Origin: Motilimonas eburnea
GTDB lineage: Bacteria > Pseudomonadota > Gammaproteobacteria > Enterobacterales > CBDFNC01
DNA: 64,000 bases
Direction of reading: 5' to 3'
Assembly (NCBI RefSeq): GCF_021295345.1
Contig: NZ_JAIMJB010000009.1
Span: forward strand, 1-64,000
This document shows positions 18,129 to 26,612 of the stretch, in pieces (positions within the stretch are counted from its first letter, which is position 1; each line of letters starts with the position of its first letter). The position numbers and the translations under genes are program-made. Under the pieces are notes generated by a model. It saw only the letters and a list, made by a program, of their open reading frames with translations. It had not been told where the DNA came from and did not search any database.

Positions 18129-19064
18129 TTATTTTATAGGCGATTCAAACCCTTTAGGTTTAAGCGCCACTAAAGAGCAATTAATGGACTGTAAAATGTT
18201 TTCTGCCGTATTACCTATTACTAAGCCAAAGATTCCAGTACGGGCAAGGGTGCCCATCACGAGCACATCGATGTGCTGTTTCGCGACGGCATCCGGTATC
18301 ATGTCATCGGGTCGGCCATGTAAATAATGGACCTCAAAGTCATCGCTGATGTCGGATTTTTCAATGATTTCTTCTAACTGATTTTGATGGCGTTGTTGCA
18401 CCCTTTGCTCTTCGGCAGCGAGTTGCTCGGTATCGATATCTAGCCGCGCGTGATCGGCTAAATAACTTTGAGATAAGTATTCCCAGCAAGTGAATATTTG
18501 CAGTGGGTGCTCAGTGGTATCGGCAATCGACTTTGCAATTTCAAGTAAGCGAAGGGCAAGATAATATTGTTTGTCGTCGGTCACGTTTGGGTCGAGTGCC
18601 ACAGCCACTTTCTGTTGCTTTTTGGGCCGAGAAGTGGGGCGGTGTAACCAGATAGGGCAAGGACATTTTCTCAGTAATGTCATGTCGATGGCTTTAAAAC
18701 CCAGTTTTGACTTGCCCACTGGCTCGGCCTCTTTGATAAGCAAATCATGGTGATGCTCAATGACGGATTTTATAATGCCAACGGCGGGCTGTTCGTGATG
18801 GAGAATAGACAATGGAAAAGGTGGTTGCGTCGGCGAAACGCCTAAGCGGCTTCGAAGCTCTTCGATATGAATGTGTATGGCACCTAGCAGTGATTCTTGG
18901 TAGCGCGTTTGGTAATGTTTCAGATCTTGCGGAAATGGCGGACACGCAATAAGACCATTTACAGTAACTTGATTACTGACCGCTAGTTCAAAAGCTTGAT
19001 CTAAAGCTTGGGTATAGCCGGGCATACCCTGAGTGGCAAATAAGATATTGGCAAAGTTCTTCAT
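18129..19064 (-). CDS. tandem universal stress protein (UspE-like)
   Basis: A 311-residue protein containing two universal stress protein domains in tandem, the arrangement of UspE. The N-terminal domain starts NILFATQGMPGYTQALDQAF. The second domain (about 160-305) starts KVAVALDPNVTDDKQYYLAL and ends with VLVMGTLARTGIFGLVIGNTAE, carrying the G-x2-G-x9-G(S/T) type ATP-binding pattern of ATP-binding Usp proteins. The first domain lacks that pattern, as in UspE. Role in stress survival is known only in general terms. It is convergent with the AAA+ operon; a long imperfect hairpin without T-run lies between them at about 18039-18072. Confidence 0.85.
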   Translation of the reverse strand: MKNFANILFATQGMPGYTQALDQAFELAVSNQVTVNGLIACPPFPQDLKHYQTRYQESLLGAIHIHIEELRSRLGVSPTQPPFPLSILHHEQPAVGIIKSVIEHHHDLLIKEAEPVGKSKLGFKAIDMTLLRKCPCPIWLHRPTSRPKKQQKVAVALDPNVTDDKQYYLALRLLEIAKSIADTTEHPLQIFTCWEYLSQSYLADHARLDIDTEQLAAEEQRVQQRHQNQLEEIIEKSDISDDFEVHYLHGRPDDMIPDAVAKQHIDVLVMGTLARTGIFGLVIGNTAENILQSINCSLVALKPKGFESPIK

Positions 19065-19271
19065 GTTTACCTCGGCATCACGAAAATGGGCATGTTGATA
19101 CCTTAAATGTAGTTCCCAGATTGAACATTTACGAATTCAGCGTCGACTCACTTAGCCCTTATGCATTGGTCAACATACCGGGCTAAATGTTTGTTGATTG
19201 GCCTGACTTATTCATGACTTTGTTAGATAAAGGGTGTAGGCTGAACTTTCTATGTTAAATAAGGAGTTATC

Positions 19272-20132
19272 ATGAGCGATCAAGGTTACGTCCCGCCTAA
19301 GGTATGGGTTAATAACAGTGAAGGCGGCAACAAATGGGCCAATATCAACAGCCCTGAATCGGGTGCGAGATTTGAACGTGATCTGCCCGTGGGTGAGCAT
19401 CCTTTGCAGCTATATTCACTGGGTACCCCCAATGGCCAAAAAGTCACCATTTTACTAGAGGAGCTGTTAGCCTTAGGGATCAAAGAAGCCGAGTACGATG
19501 CCTTTCTTATCAATATCGGCGATTCGGATCAGTTCTCCTCTGGCTTTGTTGGCGTTAATCCCAACTCAAAAATTCCAGCCTTAGTTGATAGATCGGGCGA
19601 ACAAGCCGTTAATGTATTTGAATCGGCCTCTATTTTAGTCCACTTAGCAGAGCGTTTTGGGCATTTTTTACCTGCGAGCGGCCCCGAGCGCACCCAAACA
19701 TTTAACTGGCTATTTTGGGCGCAAGGCTCGGCGCCATTTTTAGGCGGCGGCTTTGGTCATTTCTATGCCTATGCCGATGAGAAACAAGAATACCCGATCA
19801 ATCGCTTTGCCATGGAAGCAAAACGCCAATTGGATGTGTTAGACAAACAACTGGCCAAGCATACCTATGTGGCCGGAGAAGAATACAGCATCGCCGATAT
19901 GGCCATTTGGCCTTGGTATGGCAACTTGGCGCTGGGTAAGCTGTACGATGCAGCGGAGTTTTTACAAGTGGACAGTTATCAAAACGTGCAGCGCTGGGCT
20001 AAGCAAATAGCTGCTCGCCCTGCGGTGCAACGTGGTCGCATAGTCAATCGCACCTTTGGTGAGGTTTGGGAGCAGCTAGCCGAGCGCCATCATAGTGAAG
20101 ATATCGACAAGGTGTTGGCGCTAGCGCCTTAG
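19272..20132 (+). CDS. yghU: disulfide-bond oxidoreductase / GST YghU
   Basis: A 286-residue glutathione transferase homologue of the Nu class. The N-terminal VWVNNSEGGNKWANINSP and the block HPLQLYSLGTPNGQKVTI match YghU very closely, as do NPNSKIPALVD (cis-Pro) and FLGGGFGHFYAYA. The C-terminal all-helical domain contains YSIADMAIWPW. YghU binds two glutathione molecules and has disulfide reductase activity toward small substrates and peroxides. Length matches the E. coli protein (288). The start ATG follows AAGGAG at ideal spacing. It is transcribed alone. Confidence 0.93.
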   Translation: MSDQGYVPPKVWVNNSEGGNKWANINSPESGARFERDLPVGEHPLQLYSLGTPNGQKVTILLEELLALGIKEAEYDAFLINIGDSDQFSSGFVGVNPNSKIPALVDRSGEQAVNVFESASILVHLAERFGHFLPASGPERTQTFNWLFWAQGSAPFLGGGFGHFYAYADEKQEYPINRFAMEAKRQLDVLDKQLAKHTYVAGEEYSIADMAIWPWYGNLALGKLYDAAEFLQVDSYQNVQRWAKQIAARPAVQRGRIVNRTFGEVWEQLAERHHSEDIDKVLALAP

Positions 20133-20153
20133 CTTACCTTGTGGGTACTTTTT

Positions 20154-20218
20154 GTGGGAGCACCAGTCATGGTGCGATTTGCTCTTAGCATTTATCGCTG
20201 CATGACTGCAGCTCCCAC
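20154..20218. repeat. REP/BIME-like element copy A
   Basis: A 65-base element bounded by inverted GTGGGAG and CTCCCAC. Inside lie two small hairpins: CACCAGTCATGGTG at the left and GCTGCATGACTGCAGC at the right. It has the same layout and orientation as the copy at 20768. The copies at 44508 and 48818 are in the opposite orientation. Confidence 0.8.
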
Positions 20219-20300
20219 AAGTTCAAAACCGTACTCAAGCCCCTGTGAGAGGCGAACTCGCACAATGATAATAATCACATAAGTAAAAAGGATTAACTTG

Positions 20301-20726
20301 ATGTTTAAACTATTATTCACTGCGATACTTGGTTGCTTTATTGCCTTCAGTGTCGGGTCTTGGGGATGGTCAAAATACAAGACTGCAACATTAGCTGTGG
20401 AAGATTTAACCTTATTGGGAACAGTGCTCACTGACGTATCAAAAGATTGGCAGTTATCTTCTTTACAAGGGCATCTAACCAATACAGGTGCGGAGCTGAA
20501 TAAGGACGCTCACCAAACGATGCTTAAGCAAGCAGCTTATCTCGGTGAATTTAACCAATGTACCCTAAATCAACTCGCGTCGGGCGATGACATCACACTA
20601 GATGAAGGCATGATTGGCGGCCAATGCCAATTTGAACATGGTGAAGCTTATGTGTTGGCCCAAGTTGATCGCCATGTTGTTCCTACGCGCCTTACATTAT
20701 TAATGATCCAGCCGAAGTTGAACTAA
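20301..20726 (+). CDS. small membrane-anchored protein of unknown function
   Basis: A 141-residue protein with an N-terminal hydrophobic segment (about 2-22, LLFTAILGCFIAFSVGSWGW) that could be a signal anchor or a signal peptide. ATG at 20301 is used; a TTG directly before it adds one residue. AAGGATT sits about 8 bases upstream. The exported part has two cysteines (CTLNQL and GQCQFE) near 75-110 that might form a disulfide. No family was recognised. The gene is framed by two direct copies of the same REP-like element (20154 and 20768). Confidence 0.65.
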   Translation: MFKLLFTAILGCFIAFSVGSWGWSKYKTATLAVEDLTLLGTVLTDVSKDWQLSSLQGHLTNTGAELNKDAHQTMLKQAAYLGEFNQCTLNQLASGDDITLDEGMIGGQCQFEHGEAYVLAQVDRHVVPTRLTLLMIQPKLN

Positions 20727-20767
20727 ATCAGGGTGACGGAAGGAATAGATCGCCGCCTTAGTTTTTT

Positions 20768-20831
20768 GCGGGAGCACCAGTGATGGTGCGATTTAGCTTA
20801 CTTTTAATCGCTGTATGACTGCAGCTCCCAC
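20768..20831. repeat. REP/BIME-like element copy B
   Basis: A 64-base copy of the same element as at 20154, in the same orientation. The left edge is GCGGGAG (one change from GTGGGAG) and the right edge CTCCCAC. Internal hairpins CACCAGTGATGGTG and GCTGTATGACTGCAGC differ from copy A at a few positions. Confidence 0.8.
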
Positions 20832-20861
20832 AGGTCTGATGTTCCTATATCCCAAAACTAG

Positions 20862-23162
20862 CTACAAACCCACTTGGTATTGCTGATTGGTCGATGCGGG
20901 CACCAATTGCGCGATTTGTTCGCTGGCGTTCGTTTGGCCACTGAGCATCGCCTCAAAATGTTTAATCAAGCTGACTTTATCGGGTGAGGGCTTATCGCCG
21001 GCGCCGATATTGGTTAAATCAATCATAAAGCCATCAAACAGCGCTTTGAGATCGTCAATGATATCGGTGTTTAAGAACTGATCTTGATTGTAAATACTGG
21101 GGTAGCCGCCTTTTTGTTTATCAATGGCAAAAGAATCGCCTTTTAGGTTTTTGATGCTGGTGGATTTATCACAGCTCAGCATGCAACCATTGTCGATGCG
21201 CGGTTTTTCACAGCCAACGCTTTGCTGAAAGAAACACTGGCGGCTCGCCATCAGCAAAATCGGGTGATACACGCTATAAAACAGTTTGAAGTTATCTGGC
21301 CTTGCGATATGGCGAATTTGTTTCTTACTTATTTCATTAGAAATAAATGCGCCGCGACAATCAAAACCTTGCTGCAGTGCCAACAAGGCGTAAGAGTTGG
21401 TGGTATTGAGCAAGGGGCCGGCAATCCAGTTAATGCCCAAACGGTGAGCGTGATAAGCGATGCCGGTGTTATTGGTGACAATCCAGTCGGGTTTCACTTG
21501 CTCTAAAATATTGAGCGCAACATCAAAGTCTTTGCCTATCAACACAGGTGGAAACCAAGGGATCAAACGCGGGTGTTCCAGCAGCAAATCCACGTATTTA
21601 GTACAGCCACGTTTATAAGCATCTGGCAGTTTGAAATAGATATCAGCATCGGTGATGTTGGCTAAGGCGGCGTCCCTAGGATCGCATATTAACAGCGAAA
21701 GCTCTGTTTGCTCAGGCCGTGCTTTAGCGTATCGCTCAAGCTTAGGCAAGGTGACTTCATTAACCGGCGAGGCGCCTTCATTTAAGTAGGTAAGCAATGC
21801 ATTTTTTAGCTCGGTGACTTCACGGTAGGGGATGCTTAACCCCGCAGGCACTTGGCTGGTATCCAGCTCGACCAACTCATAATGGGCGTTGGCAATATTT
21901 TTAAAGCGGGCGTTAAGCGCTTGCGCATCGACACTGAGTTTCTCACTGGGCAGCATAGGGCTAGCTGAATAAAACGTCTGCGTTTGCAGCTCTATCTCGC
22001 CGCCGCTGATAAAGCCCTTGGGGTGCGCTGTGGTGGCGGTTAAGGTTAACGGCTGGCCTTGCTCGGCAACAAAGTGTAGCGTCAGCTTGGCTTTTTCTAT
22101 GGTTAAATGGGCGACTTTTTCGTCTACCGTGGCATTAATTTGTTGCTTGTCGGCGTGAAGCTGCTTTTTCGCATCAAAAATTTGCACCACGGAAATTTCC
22201 TCACCGTGCGCGGCTTTTAACTTGTCGACAGCGTGTGATTTAGCGTGATCGCGCGGGTTATCAATAAACATGTTTTGATTGAGATCGCCGCGTAAAAAAG
22301 CGTTGGTAAAATCACGGTTAAAGACCTTATATAATCGCTCTCCGTCTTGGGTTAGCTCGCCGGTTTCGACATAGCCATCAATCTGTTTACGAAAGCTGTC
22401 GATCACCGTATGCACATAGCTGGCCCCTTTAATGCGCCCCTCGACCTTGAATGAGTAAACGCCCGCTTTGATAAGGGCGGGCAAATCAAAAAACGCCGAG
22501 TTATCTTTAATGTTCAAAGGGAAGTTATTGCCGGCTTCGGTGGTTTCATATTCTTCGCGACACGCTTGGCTACAGCGGCCACGGTTGCCAGAGTTACCCG
22601 CGCTGGCCGAGGTGGAGTAACATAAGCCGGAAAACGCGATACAGAGCGAGCCATGGACAAACACTTCCAATAAGGTGTCGTGCGCTTTGCCCACCTCAGC
22701 CAGTGCGGTGATTTCCCGAAGGTTTAGCTCGCGGGATAAATTCACACGGCTAGCGCCAAGCTGTCTAAGAAAAGGAATTTGCCCAGCATTATGGGTGGTC
22801 AACTGAGTGGAGGCGTGAATATCCAAGGAAGGGAAGTAGCGACGCAGCACATACAACAAACCAAGATCTTGCACTATCACGCCATCTAGGGTGGTGTTCA
22901 CTAAGCGATTGAGCAATTTAACCAAGCTCTTAAACTCGTGCTCTAAAATCACTATGTTCAAGGTTAAAAAGATCTGACAGTCATATTGGTGCGCCAAGCG
23001 AATAGCGCCAACGAGTTCATCGAAAGAAATATTGGCCGCACGGTTTCGCGCATTAAAGCTATCTAAACCACAATAAACGGCGTCAGCGCCTGCAATAATC
23101 GCGGCTTTTATGGCATCAATATCACCACCGGGGGCTAATAATTCAATCTTTGGCTTCATCAC
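20862..23162 (-). CDS. U32 peptidase-family protein, RlhA-like (23S rRNA C2501 hydroxylation)
   Basis: A 766-residue U32 family protein. The N-terminal domain starts KIELLAPGGDIDAIKAAIIAGADAVYCGL and contains the U32 signature region with VFVHGSLCIAFSGLCYSTSA and the cysteine-rich RGRCSQACREEY (about residues 160-205). These features match RlhA (YdcP), needed with iron-sulfur and prephenate pathways for hydroxylation of 23S rRNA C2501. A second cysteine group (CEKPRIDNGCMLSCDKS, about 665-682) lies near the C-terminus. RlhA of E. coli is shorter (about 650), so the extra length comes from the C-terminal part. YegQ/TrhP is an alternative but is shorter (about 450). It is a single gene. Confidence 0.75.
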   Translation of the reverse strand: MMKPKIELLAPGGDIDAIKAAIIAGADAVYCGLDSFNARNRAANISFDELVGAIRLAHQYDCQIFLTLNIVILEHEFKSLVKLLNRLVNTTLDGVIVQDLGLLYVLRRYFPSLDIHASTQLTTHNAGQIPFLRQLGASRVNLSRELNLREITALAEVGKAHDTLLEVFVHGSLCIAFSGLCYSTSASAGNSGNRGRCSQACREEYETTEAGNNFPLNIKDNSAFFDLPALIKAGVYSFKVEGRIKGASYVHTVIDSFRKQIDGYVETGELTQDGERLYKVFNRDFTNAFLRGDLNQNMFIDNPRDHAKSHAVDKLKAAHGEEISVVQIFDAKKQLHADKQQINATVDEKVAHLTIEKAKLTLHFVAEQGQPLTLTATTAHPKGFISGGEIELQTQTFYSASPMLPSEKLSVDAQALNARFKNIANAHYELVELDTSQVPAGLSIPYREVTELKNALLTYLNEGASPVNEVTLPKLERYAKARPEQTELSLLICDPRDAALANITDADIYFKLPDAYKRGCTKYVDLLLEHPRLIPWFPPVLIGKDFDVALNILEQVKPDWIVTNNTGIAYHAHRLGINWIAGPLLNTTNSYALLALQQGFDCRGAFISNEISKKQIRHIARPDNFKLFYSVYHPILLMASRQCFFQQSVGCEKPRIDNGCMLSCDKSTSIKNLKGDSFAIDKQKGGYPSIYNQDQFLNTDIIDDLKALFDGFMIDLTNIGAGDKPSPDKVSLIKHFEAMLSGQTNASEQIAQLVPASTNQQYQVGL

Positions 23163-23507
23163 GTCACAGGCTCTTTTTGCAAAAGGGCGAATCTTACCTG
23201 TATCTGGCGCTAAAGCATATCGTTGAAGGGCATTTATCCTTGTTATCGTGTTGTGAAGGCTTAATCAATGGGCATGGAAAATTTGGAGTGTTGAACTTTT
23301 GGGGTTGGTTTTGCGGTGGTTTGGGCAAGCGCGAGTTAACTCATGTCCCATAATGTGATTAGCTACTCTTTGGTTGATTAATAACAATTTCATATAAAAA
23401 TTTGGGGCTAAAGTATTGTTTACTCGTGAAAAAAATAATGTGATTATTGTTGATAACTTTTTACCCCGTTTGGGGGGGCAGGGAGTCCTTAGAGCTCAAG
23501 GAATATC
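23163..23507. other. intergenic, start of AT-rich patch
   Basis: 345 bases without a supported gene between the divergent U32 gene and the zinc-ribbon gene. From about 23350 base composition becomes more AT-rich and stays so to about 24960. A GGGGGGGCAGGGAG run lies at about 23472-23485, upstream of the next start. One short frame here looks like a shadow. Confidence 0.4.
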
Positions 23508-23924
23508 ATGGCCCATGATCTTGTTCCACATCCTCGTTATGAGAATCCAGAGCCTGGGTGTGAGGTGACAGTTGAGGGTGATATCACAAAGCAGCATGCT
23601 ACAGATGTCGTGTATGCTTATTATGATATCTATACCGATCAACTTTTAACCTGCAGGAAATGCGAACGCAAATTCTATTTTTTTGCTAAAGAGCAAAAGT
23701 ATTGGTATGAGGAGCTTGGCTTCTGGGTAGATGCTAGATGCGTTCATTGCTTTGAATGCCGGCTAACTATGCATAAAGTGAAGCGTCTTCAAAAAGAGTA
23801 TGAGCGACTACAAAAGTTAAAAGCTCCTACGCAAAGCGAAGTAAAAAGGTTTAGGGTTGTGGCGAAAACACTTATAAAGATTGGCTGTATGAAAGACAAA
23901 CGCAAGATCGATAAACTGGGTTAA
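23508..23924 (+). CDS. zinc-ribbon (zf-trcl-like) protein
   Basis: A 138-residue soluble protein. The core at residues 45-85 matches the small zf-trcl zinc-binding pattern: DQLLTCRKCERKFYFF (Cys49, Cys52), then AKEQKYWYEELGF, then RCVHCFECR (Cys78, Cys81, Cys84). The pairs C49/C52 and two of the later three cysteines would bind one zinc ion. The C-terminal third is a Lys/Arg-rich helix. The ATG follows AAGGA at good spacing. Partner and function are unknown. It opens the AT-rich patch and may be co-transcribed with the next gene, which starts 24 bases after the stop. Confidence 0.75.
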   Translation: MAHDLVPHPRYENPEPGCEVTVEGDITKQHATDVVYAYYDIYTDQLLTCRKCERKFYFFAKEQKYWYEELGFWVDARCVHCFECRLTMHKVKRLQKEYERLQKLKAPTQSEVKRFRVVAKTLIKIGCMKDKRKIDKLG

Positions 23925-23948
23925 CAAGGCCATCAGTTTGACCGTTTT

Positions 23949-24323
23949 ATGCTGTGCTGCCAATGGCAAATTATGCCGGAGTTAAAAGGCATCTATGGAA
24001 TTGAACTCAACTATCAAAACCGCCCTTTGATATGTTCTCTTGAACAGTGTGACTGGTCACTTGGTATAGGGGTTCTTGCTAGGTTCTATGAAGATAATCA
24101 AGCAGCCGGAGCTTTAAAGTTTCTGTGTGACAGCTCGCACGAAAGGTATGAAGAGATATCTCTTCTTTCAATAGATCGTATTTTTGATCATATAAAATCT
24201 TCGTTGGAGAATGAAATGTTGCACTCCTCTATTGGTAAGCTGGTTCACTGGCAAAGTGAAATGTCTAAACAAGGCTTTAAAGGCGTTTCGCCATTATATG
24301 TTCAGCTCACAGATGCCATCTAA
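23949..24323 (+). CDS. small orphan protein
   Basis: A 124-residue predicted soluble protein of no recognised family. It is moderately acidic, with a mix of strands (GIYGIELNYQNRPLICSL) and helices. Codons and base composition are more AT-rich than the his or min genes, suggesting acquisition. No clear ribosome site precedes ATG 23949, and an internal ATG 30 bases later (MPELKG) is an alternative start. Its stop codon overlaps the left end of an attC-like palindrome. It could be an immunity or cassette-type protein, but nothing in the sequence proves this. Confidence 0.5.
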   Translation: MLCCQWQIMPELKGIYGIELNYQNRPLICSLEQCDWSLGIGVLARFYEDNQAAGALKFLCDSSHERYEEISLLSIDRIFDHIKSSLENEMLHSSIGKLVHWQSEMSKQGFKGVSPLYVQLTDAI

Positions 24324-24390
24324 CAATGCTAAGCAAGATCGCCAAAAAAATATTGCTGGTCCACCTCTTAGTCGGGCGCTGCAGTTAATT
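24318..24390 (+). other. possible degenerate integron attC-like site
   Basis: The 73 bases begin ATCTAAC (fits the attC left-end pattern RYYYAAC, and overlaps the preceding stop codon). They contain CTTAGTCGGGCG near the right side and end with GTTAATT (six of seven positions of GTTRRRY). TAAC..TGC..AGC on the left can pair with GCTGCAGTTA on the right, with unpaired bases only on the left strand, as in real attC hairpins. The centre pairs poorly. No integron integrase gene is in the window, and this may be a chance match. Confidence 0.3.
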
Positions 24391-24416
24391 CTTAGATATA
24401 TATTTGGAGTATCCCC

Positions 24417-24917
24417 ATGAAAACAAAAATCCTCCTGTTTCTGGTTGTATTTCTTCCACTACTCGGTTGTGACAGGTTAAGTAAGGAGCAAGCTGTATAT
24501 TTATTGAAAGGGCAAGAGCCGCTTTCATATATGGGCGGTTTATTTAGCCTAACATACCACGAGAATACTGGTGCAATGTTGAGCTTAGGTGCCACTATGC
24601 CAGATGAGCTAAGGTTTTTAATTTATACCGTTTTGGTTGGAATAGCACTTCTGGCAGGCTTAGCTTATGTATTTTATAAACCTTTGGACAAATATAGCCT
24701 TTTGATCGGTATGCTATTTCTTTCTGGTGGTTTTGGTAATTTATATGACAGGGCTTTTAATGACGGACGTGTGGTTGACTTTATGCTTATAGAATTTGGC
24801 CCACTAAAAACGGGTGTGTTTAATGTTGCTGATATTGCAATAATGCTGGGATTCTTCGGTTTTATTTTCCTGTCAACCAGATGGGGGAAAGCACTTCAAA
24901 GTAAAGGAAATGGTTAA
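24417..24917 (+). CDS. second LspA-type signal peptidase II homologue
   Basis: A 166-residue four-helix membrane protein with the full signal peptidase II motif set: DRLSK (Asp19, Lys23), ENTGAMLSLG (49-58), GGFGNLYDR (104-112), GRVVDF (Asp121) and VFNVADIAI (Asp139). Asp121 and Asp139 would be the catalytic pair that cleaves prolipoproteins. The housekeeping lspA normally lies beside ileS, so this is probably an extra copy. Oddly, the first helix ends LLGC just before Asp19, resembling a lipobox. GGAG lies about 10 bases before the ATG. The gene is AT-rich and lies in the accessory patch without an obvious lipoprotein substrate beside it. Confidence 0.82.
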   Translation: MKTKILLFLVVFLPLLGCDRLSKEQAVYLLKGQEPLSYMGGLFSLTYHENTGAMLSLGATMPDELRFLIYTVLVGIALLAGLAYVFYKPLDKYSLLIGMLFLSGGFGNLYDRAFNDGRVVDFMLIEFGPLKTGVFNVADIAIMLGFFGFIFLSTRWGKALQSKGNG

Positions 24918-25108
24918 CTTTTTAACTTAGGTCTATGTTGCTAAAAGACAAAATTAGGAGTCTAACGACTTGCGCCTTATCTCTTTTTGGATAACCAATT
25001 GGCTATGATTAGCTCCTATGAGCCTAGGCCTTTTTAAGGCGAACGGGCGAAATACAAGGGAGCATAATGTCATAAGCACCATATTAATCAGAGCCAATAG
25101 GCCTAAAT

Positions 25109-25780
25109 ATGATAAATAAAAACAAAGCTTTACCTGTGCTTTATTCGTTGCGAAACTGCCCCTATGCGATGCGATCTAGAATGGCGATTTATCAAGCCAA
25201 GTTGCCTGTGTTGTTGCGCGATATTGTGCTTAAAGATAAACCAGAGGAAATGTTGGCCGCCTCGCCCAAGGGCACGGTGCCGGTATTGGTTACGGGCACT
25301 GAGATGGTGATAGAAGAAAGCCTTGAGGTGATGTTATGGGCGTTAAGTGAGCAAGATCCAGCGGATTTATTAATGAGCCGTGATGCCAATATGCTGGATG
25401 AAATGCGCGCCTTGATTTACCAATTTGACAGTGAATTTAAGCCGGATCTTGAGCAGTACCGCGCGGCTAAACGCTATCACGAACCAACCTTAGACGCATG
25501 CCGCCGCGCTTGCGAAAGCTACATCGCGCAATTAGAGCAGTGTTTAGCTCAGCATGCTTATTTAATGGCCGAACGTGAAAGTCTTGCCGACCTTGCCATC
25601 TTGCCCTTTATTCGCCAATTTGCACGGGTAGAGCGCCAATGGTATTTGCAAGCCCCATATCCTAATGTTCGTCGGTGGTTAAACCGCTATTTGCAAAGCA
25701 AGATGTTCAGTAAGGTAATGGCCAAGCATCCTCTTTGGCTGGTGGAGAGGCAAGATGTGTTGTTGGTGGGTGATTGTTAG
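25109..25780 (+). CDS. glutathione S-transferase-like protein
   Basis: A 223-residue protein with a thioredoxin-fold N-terminal domain and an all-helical C-terminal GST domain. YSLRNCPYAMRSRMA carries the Cys in the active-site position (CPYA as in glutaredoxin-2-like and omega-type GSTs). ASPKGTVPVLV provides the cis-Pro and EESLEVM the glutathione-binding Glu-Ser. Likely a glutathione-dependent reductase or transferase; substrate unknown. It is followed by a REP-like repeat and the his terminator, convergent with the his operon. Confidence 0.85.
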   Translation: MINKNKALPVLYSLRNCPYAMRSRMAIYQAKLPVLLRDIVLKDKPEEMLAASPKGTVPVLVTGTEMVIEESLEVMLWALSEQDPADLLMSRDANMLDEMRALIYQFDSEFKPDLEQYRAAKRYHEPTLDACRRACESYIAQLEQCLAQHAYLMAERESLADLAILPFIRQFARVERQWYLQAPYPNVRRWLNRYLQSKMFSKVMAKHPLWLVERQDVLLVGDC

Positions 25781-25827
25781 GTAACCTGAGCTTTGGATAA
25801 GGCATGAACAGCCACAAACAAGGCTCA

Positions 25828-25899
25828 GTGGGAGGCGAGCTCGCTCGGCGAATAACAAAAACTTCAAAATCCCTTTCCCGGAGCGAGCTCCGGTCCCAC
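25828..25899. repeat. REP-like palindromic pair
   Basis: A 72-base element starting GTGGGAGGCGAGCTCGCTCGG and ending with GGAGCGAGCTCCGGTCCCAC. Its left unit is almost identical to the unit at 1340-1366. The two halves are inverted copies with GAGCTC-centred stems, in the style of a BIME. Confidence 0.75.
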
Positions 25900-25927
25900 G
25901 GTAGTCTCACCGTGATACAAACAGATA

Positions 25928-25951
25928 AAAAAACCGCCCGCGGCGGTTTTT
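25928..25951. terminator. bidirectional terminator of the his operon
   Basis: A perfect 8-bp stem AAACCGCC/GGCGGTTT with a three-base loop (CGC), with A-runs on one side and T-runs on the other. It lies 29 bases beyond the hisIE stop and can serve the his operon and the GST gene. Confidence 0.88.
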
Positions 25952-25979
25952 TCAATTAACAGGTTTTTATCTCAAACGA

Positions 25980-26612
25980 TTAAAAACGCACTGCTTTTTT
26001 GCCGTGGCGTGATTTAAGCTGATTCACCACTTCTTCTAGCGCTACGCCTTCGTTTTGCAGTAATACCGTTAGGTGGTATAGCAAATCGGCGCTTTCACAA
26101 ATCAGCTCTTCGCGATCTTTGGCCATGGCGGCGAGGGCGACCTCAACGCCTTCTTCACCTACTTTTTGGCTGATGCGCTTAGTACCTTTGGCAAAGAGGG
26201 CTGCGGTGTAGCTTTCGCTTGGATCAGCGGCTTTGCGCTCGGCTAAAAACTGCTCTAGGTGAGCAATAAAGGTCATGGCCGGTTGCTGCTCGTTTTCAAA
26301 ACAACTGACATTGCCTAAATGGCACGTTGGGCCAATCGGGTTTGCCGTGATCAGCAGGGTATCGTTGTCGCAATCTGGGGTGATTTCAACCACTTTTAAA
26401 AAGTGGCCAGAGGTTTCACCTTTACACCATAGACGCGATTTAGTGCGGCTGAAAAAGGTCACATTGCCCGATTCGATAGTGGCGCTTAACGCTTCTTGGT
26501 TAACATAACCTAGCATCAAAACCTGTGCAGACACCGCGTCTTGCACTATCACCGGCATCAGGCCGTCTACTTTATCCCAATCGAGGGCATTTAATTTTTC
26601 TTCGTTTATCAT
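25980..26612 (-). CDS. hisI: bifunctional phosphoribosyl-AMP cyclohydrolase / phosphoribosyl-ATP pyrophosphatase
   Basis: HisIE, 210 residues, performs steps 2 and 3 of histidine synthesis. The HisI domain (about 1-110) shows [33 protein letters not shown] and the metal-binding CDNDTLL and GPTCH motifs. The HisE domain (about 120-208) carries [14 protein letters not shown] and [10 protein letters not shown], the MazG-like pyrophosphatase helices with acidic residues. It is the last his gene, overlapping hisF by 4 bases (ATGA-type coupling). The domain fusion is the usual enterobacterial form. Confidence 0.96.
   Translation of the reverse strand: MINEEKLNALDWDKVDGLMPVIVQDAVSAQVLMLGYVNQEALSATIESGNVTFFSRTKSRLWCKGETSGHFLKVVEITPDCDNDTLLITANPIGPTCHLGNVSCFENEQQPAMTFIAHLEQFLAERKAADPSESYTAALFAKGTKRISQKVGEEGVEVALAAMAKDREELICESADLLYHLTVLLQNEGVALEEVVNQLKSRHGKKAVRF

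Noticed and set aside
23150-23353. Open frame of 67 codons beside the U32 gene
   Set aside because: It overlaps the start of the U32 gene on the other strand, has no ribosome site and no family features.
24211-24420. Open frame overlapping the orphan gene and the LspA-like gene start
   Set aside because: It is an out-of-frame shadow spanning the attC-like region, with no supported start.
24940-25060. Second possible attC-like site after the LspA-like gene
   Set aside because: GTCTAAC fits the left-end pattern, but no matching right end or nested stem was found.
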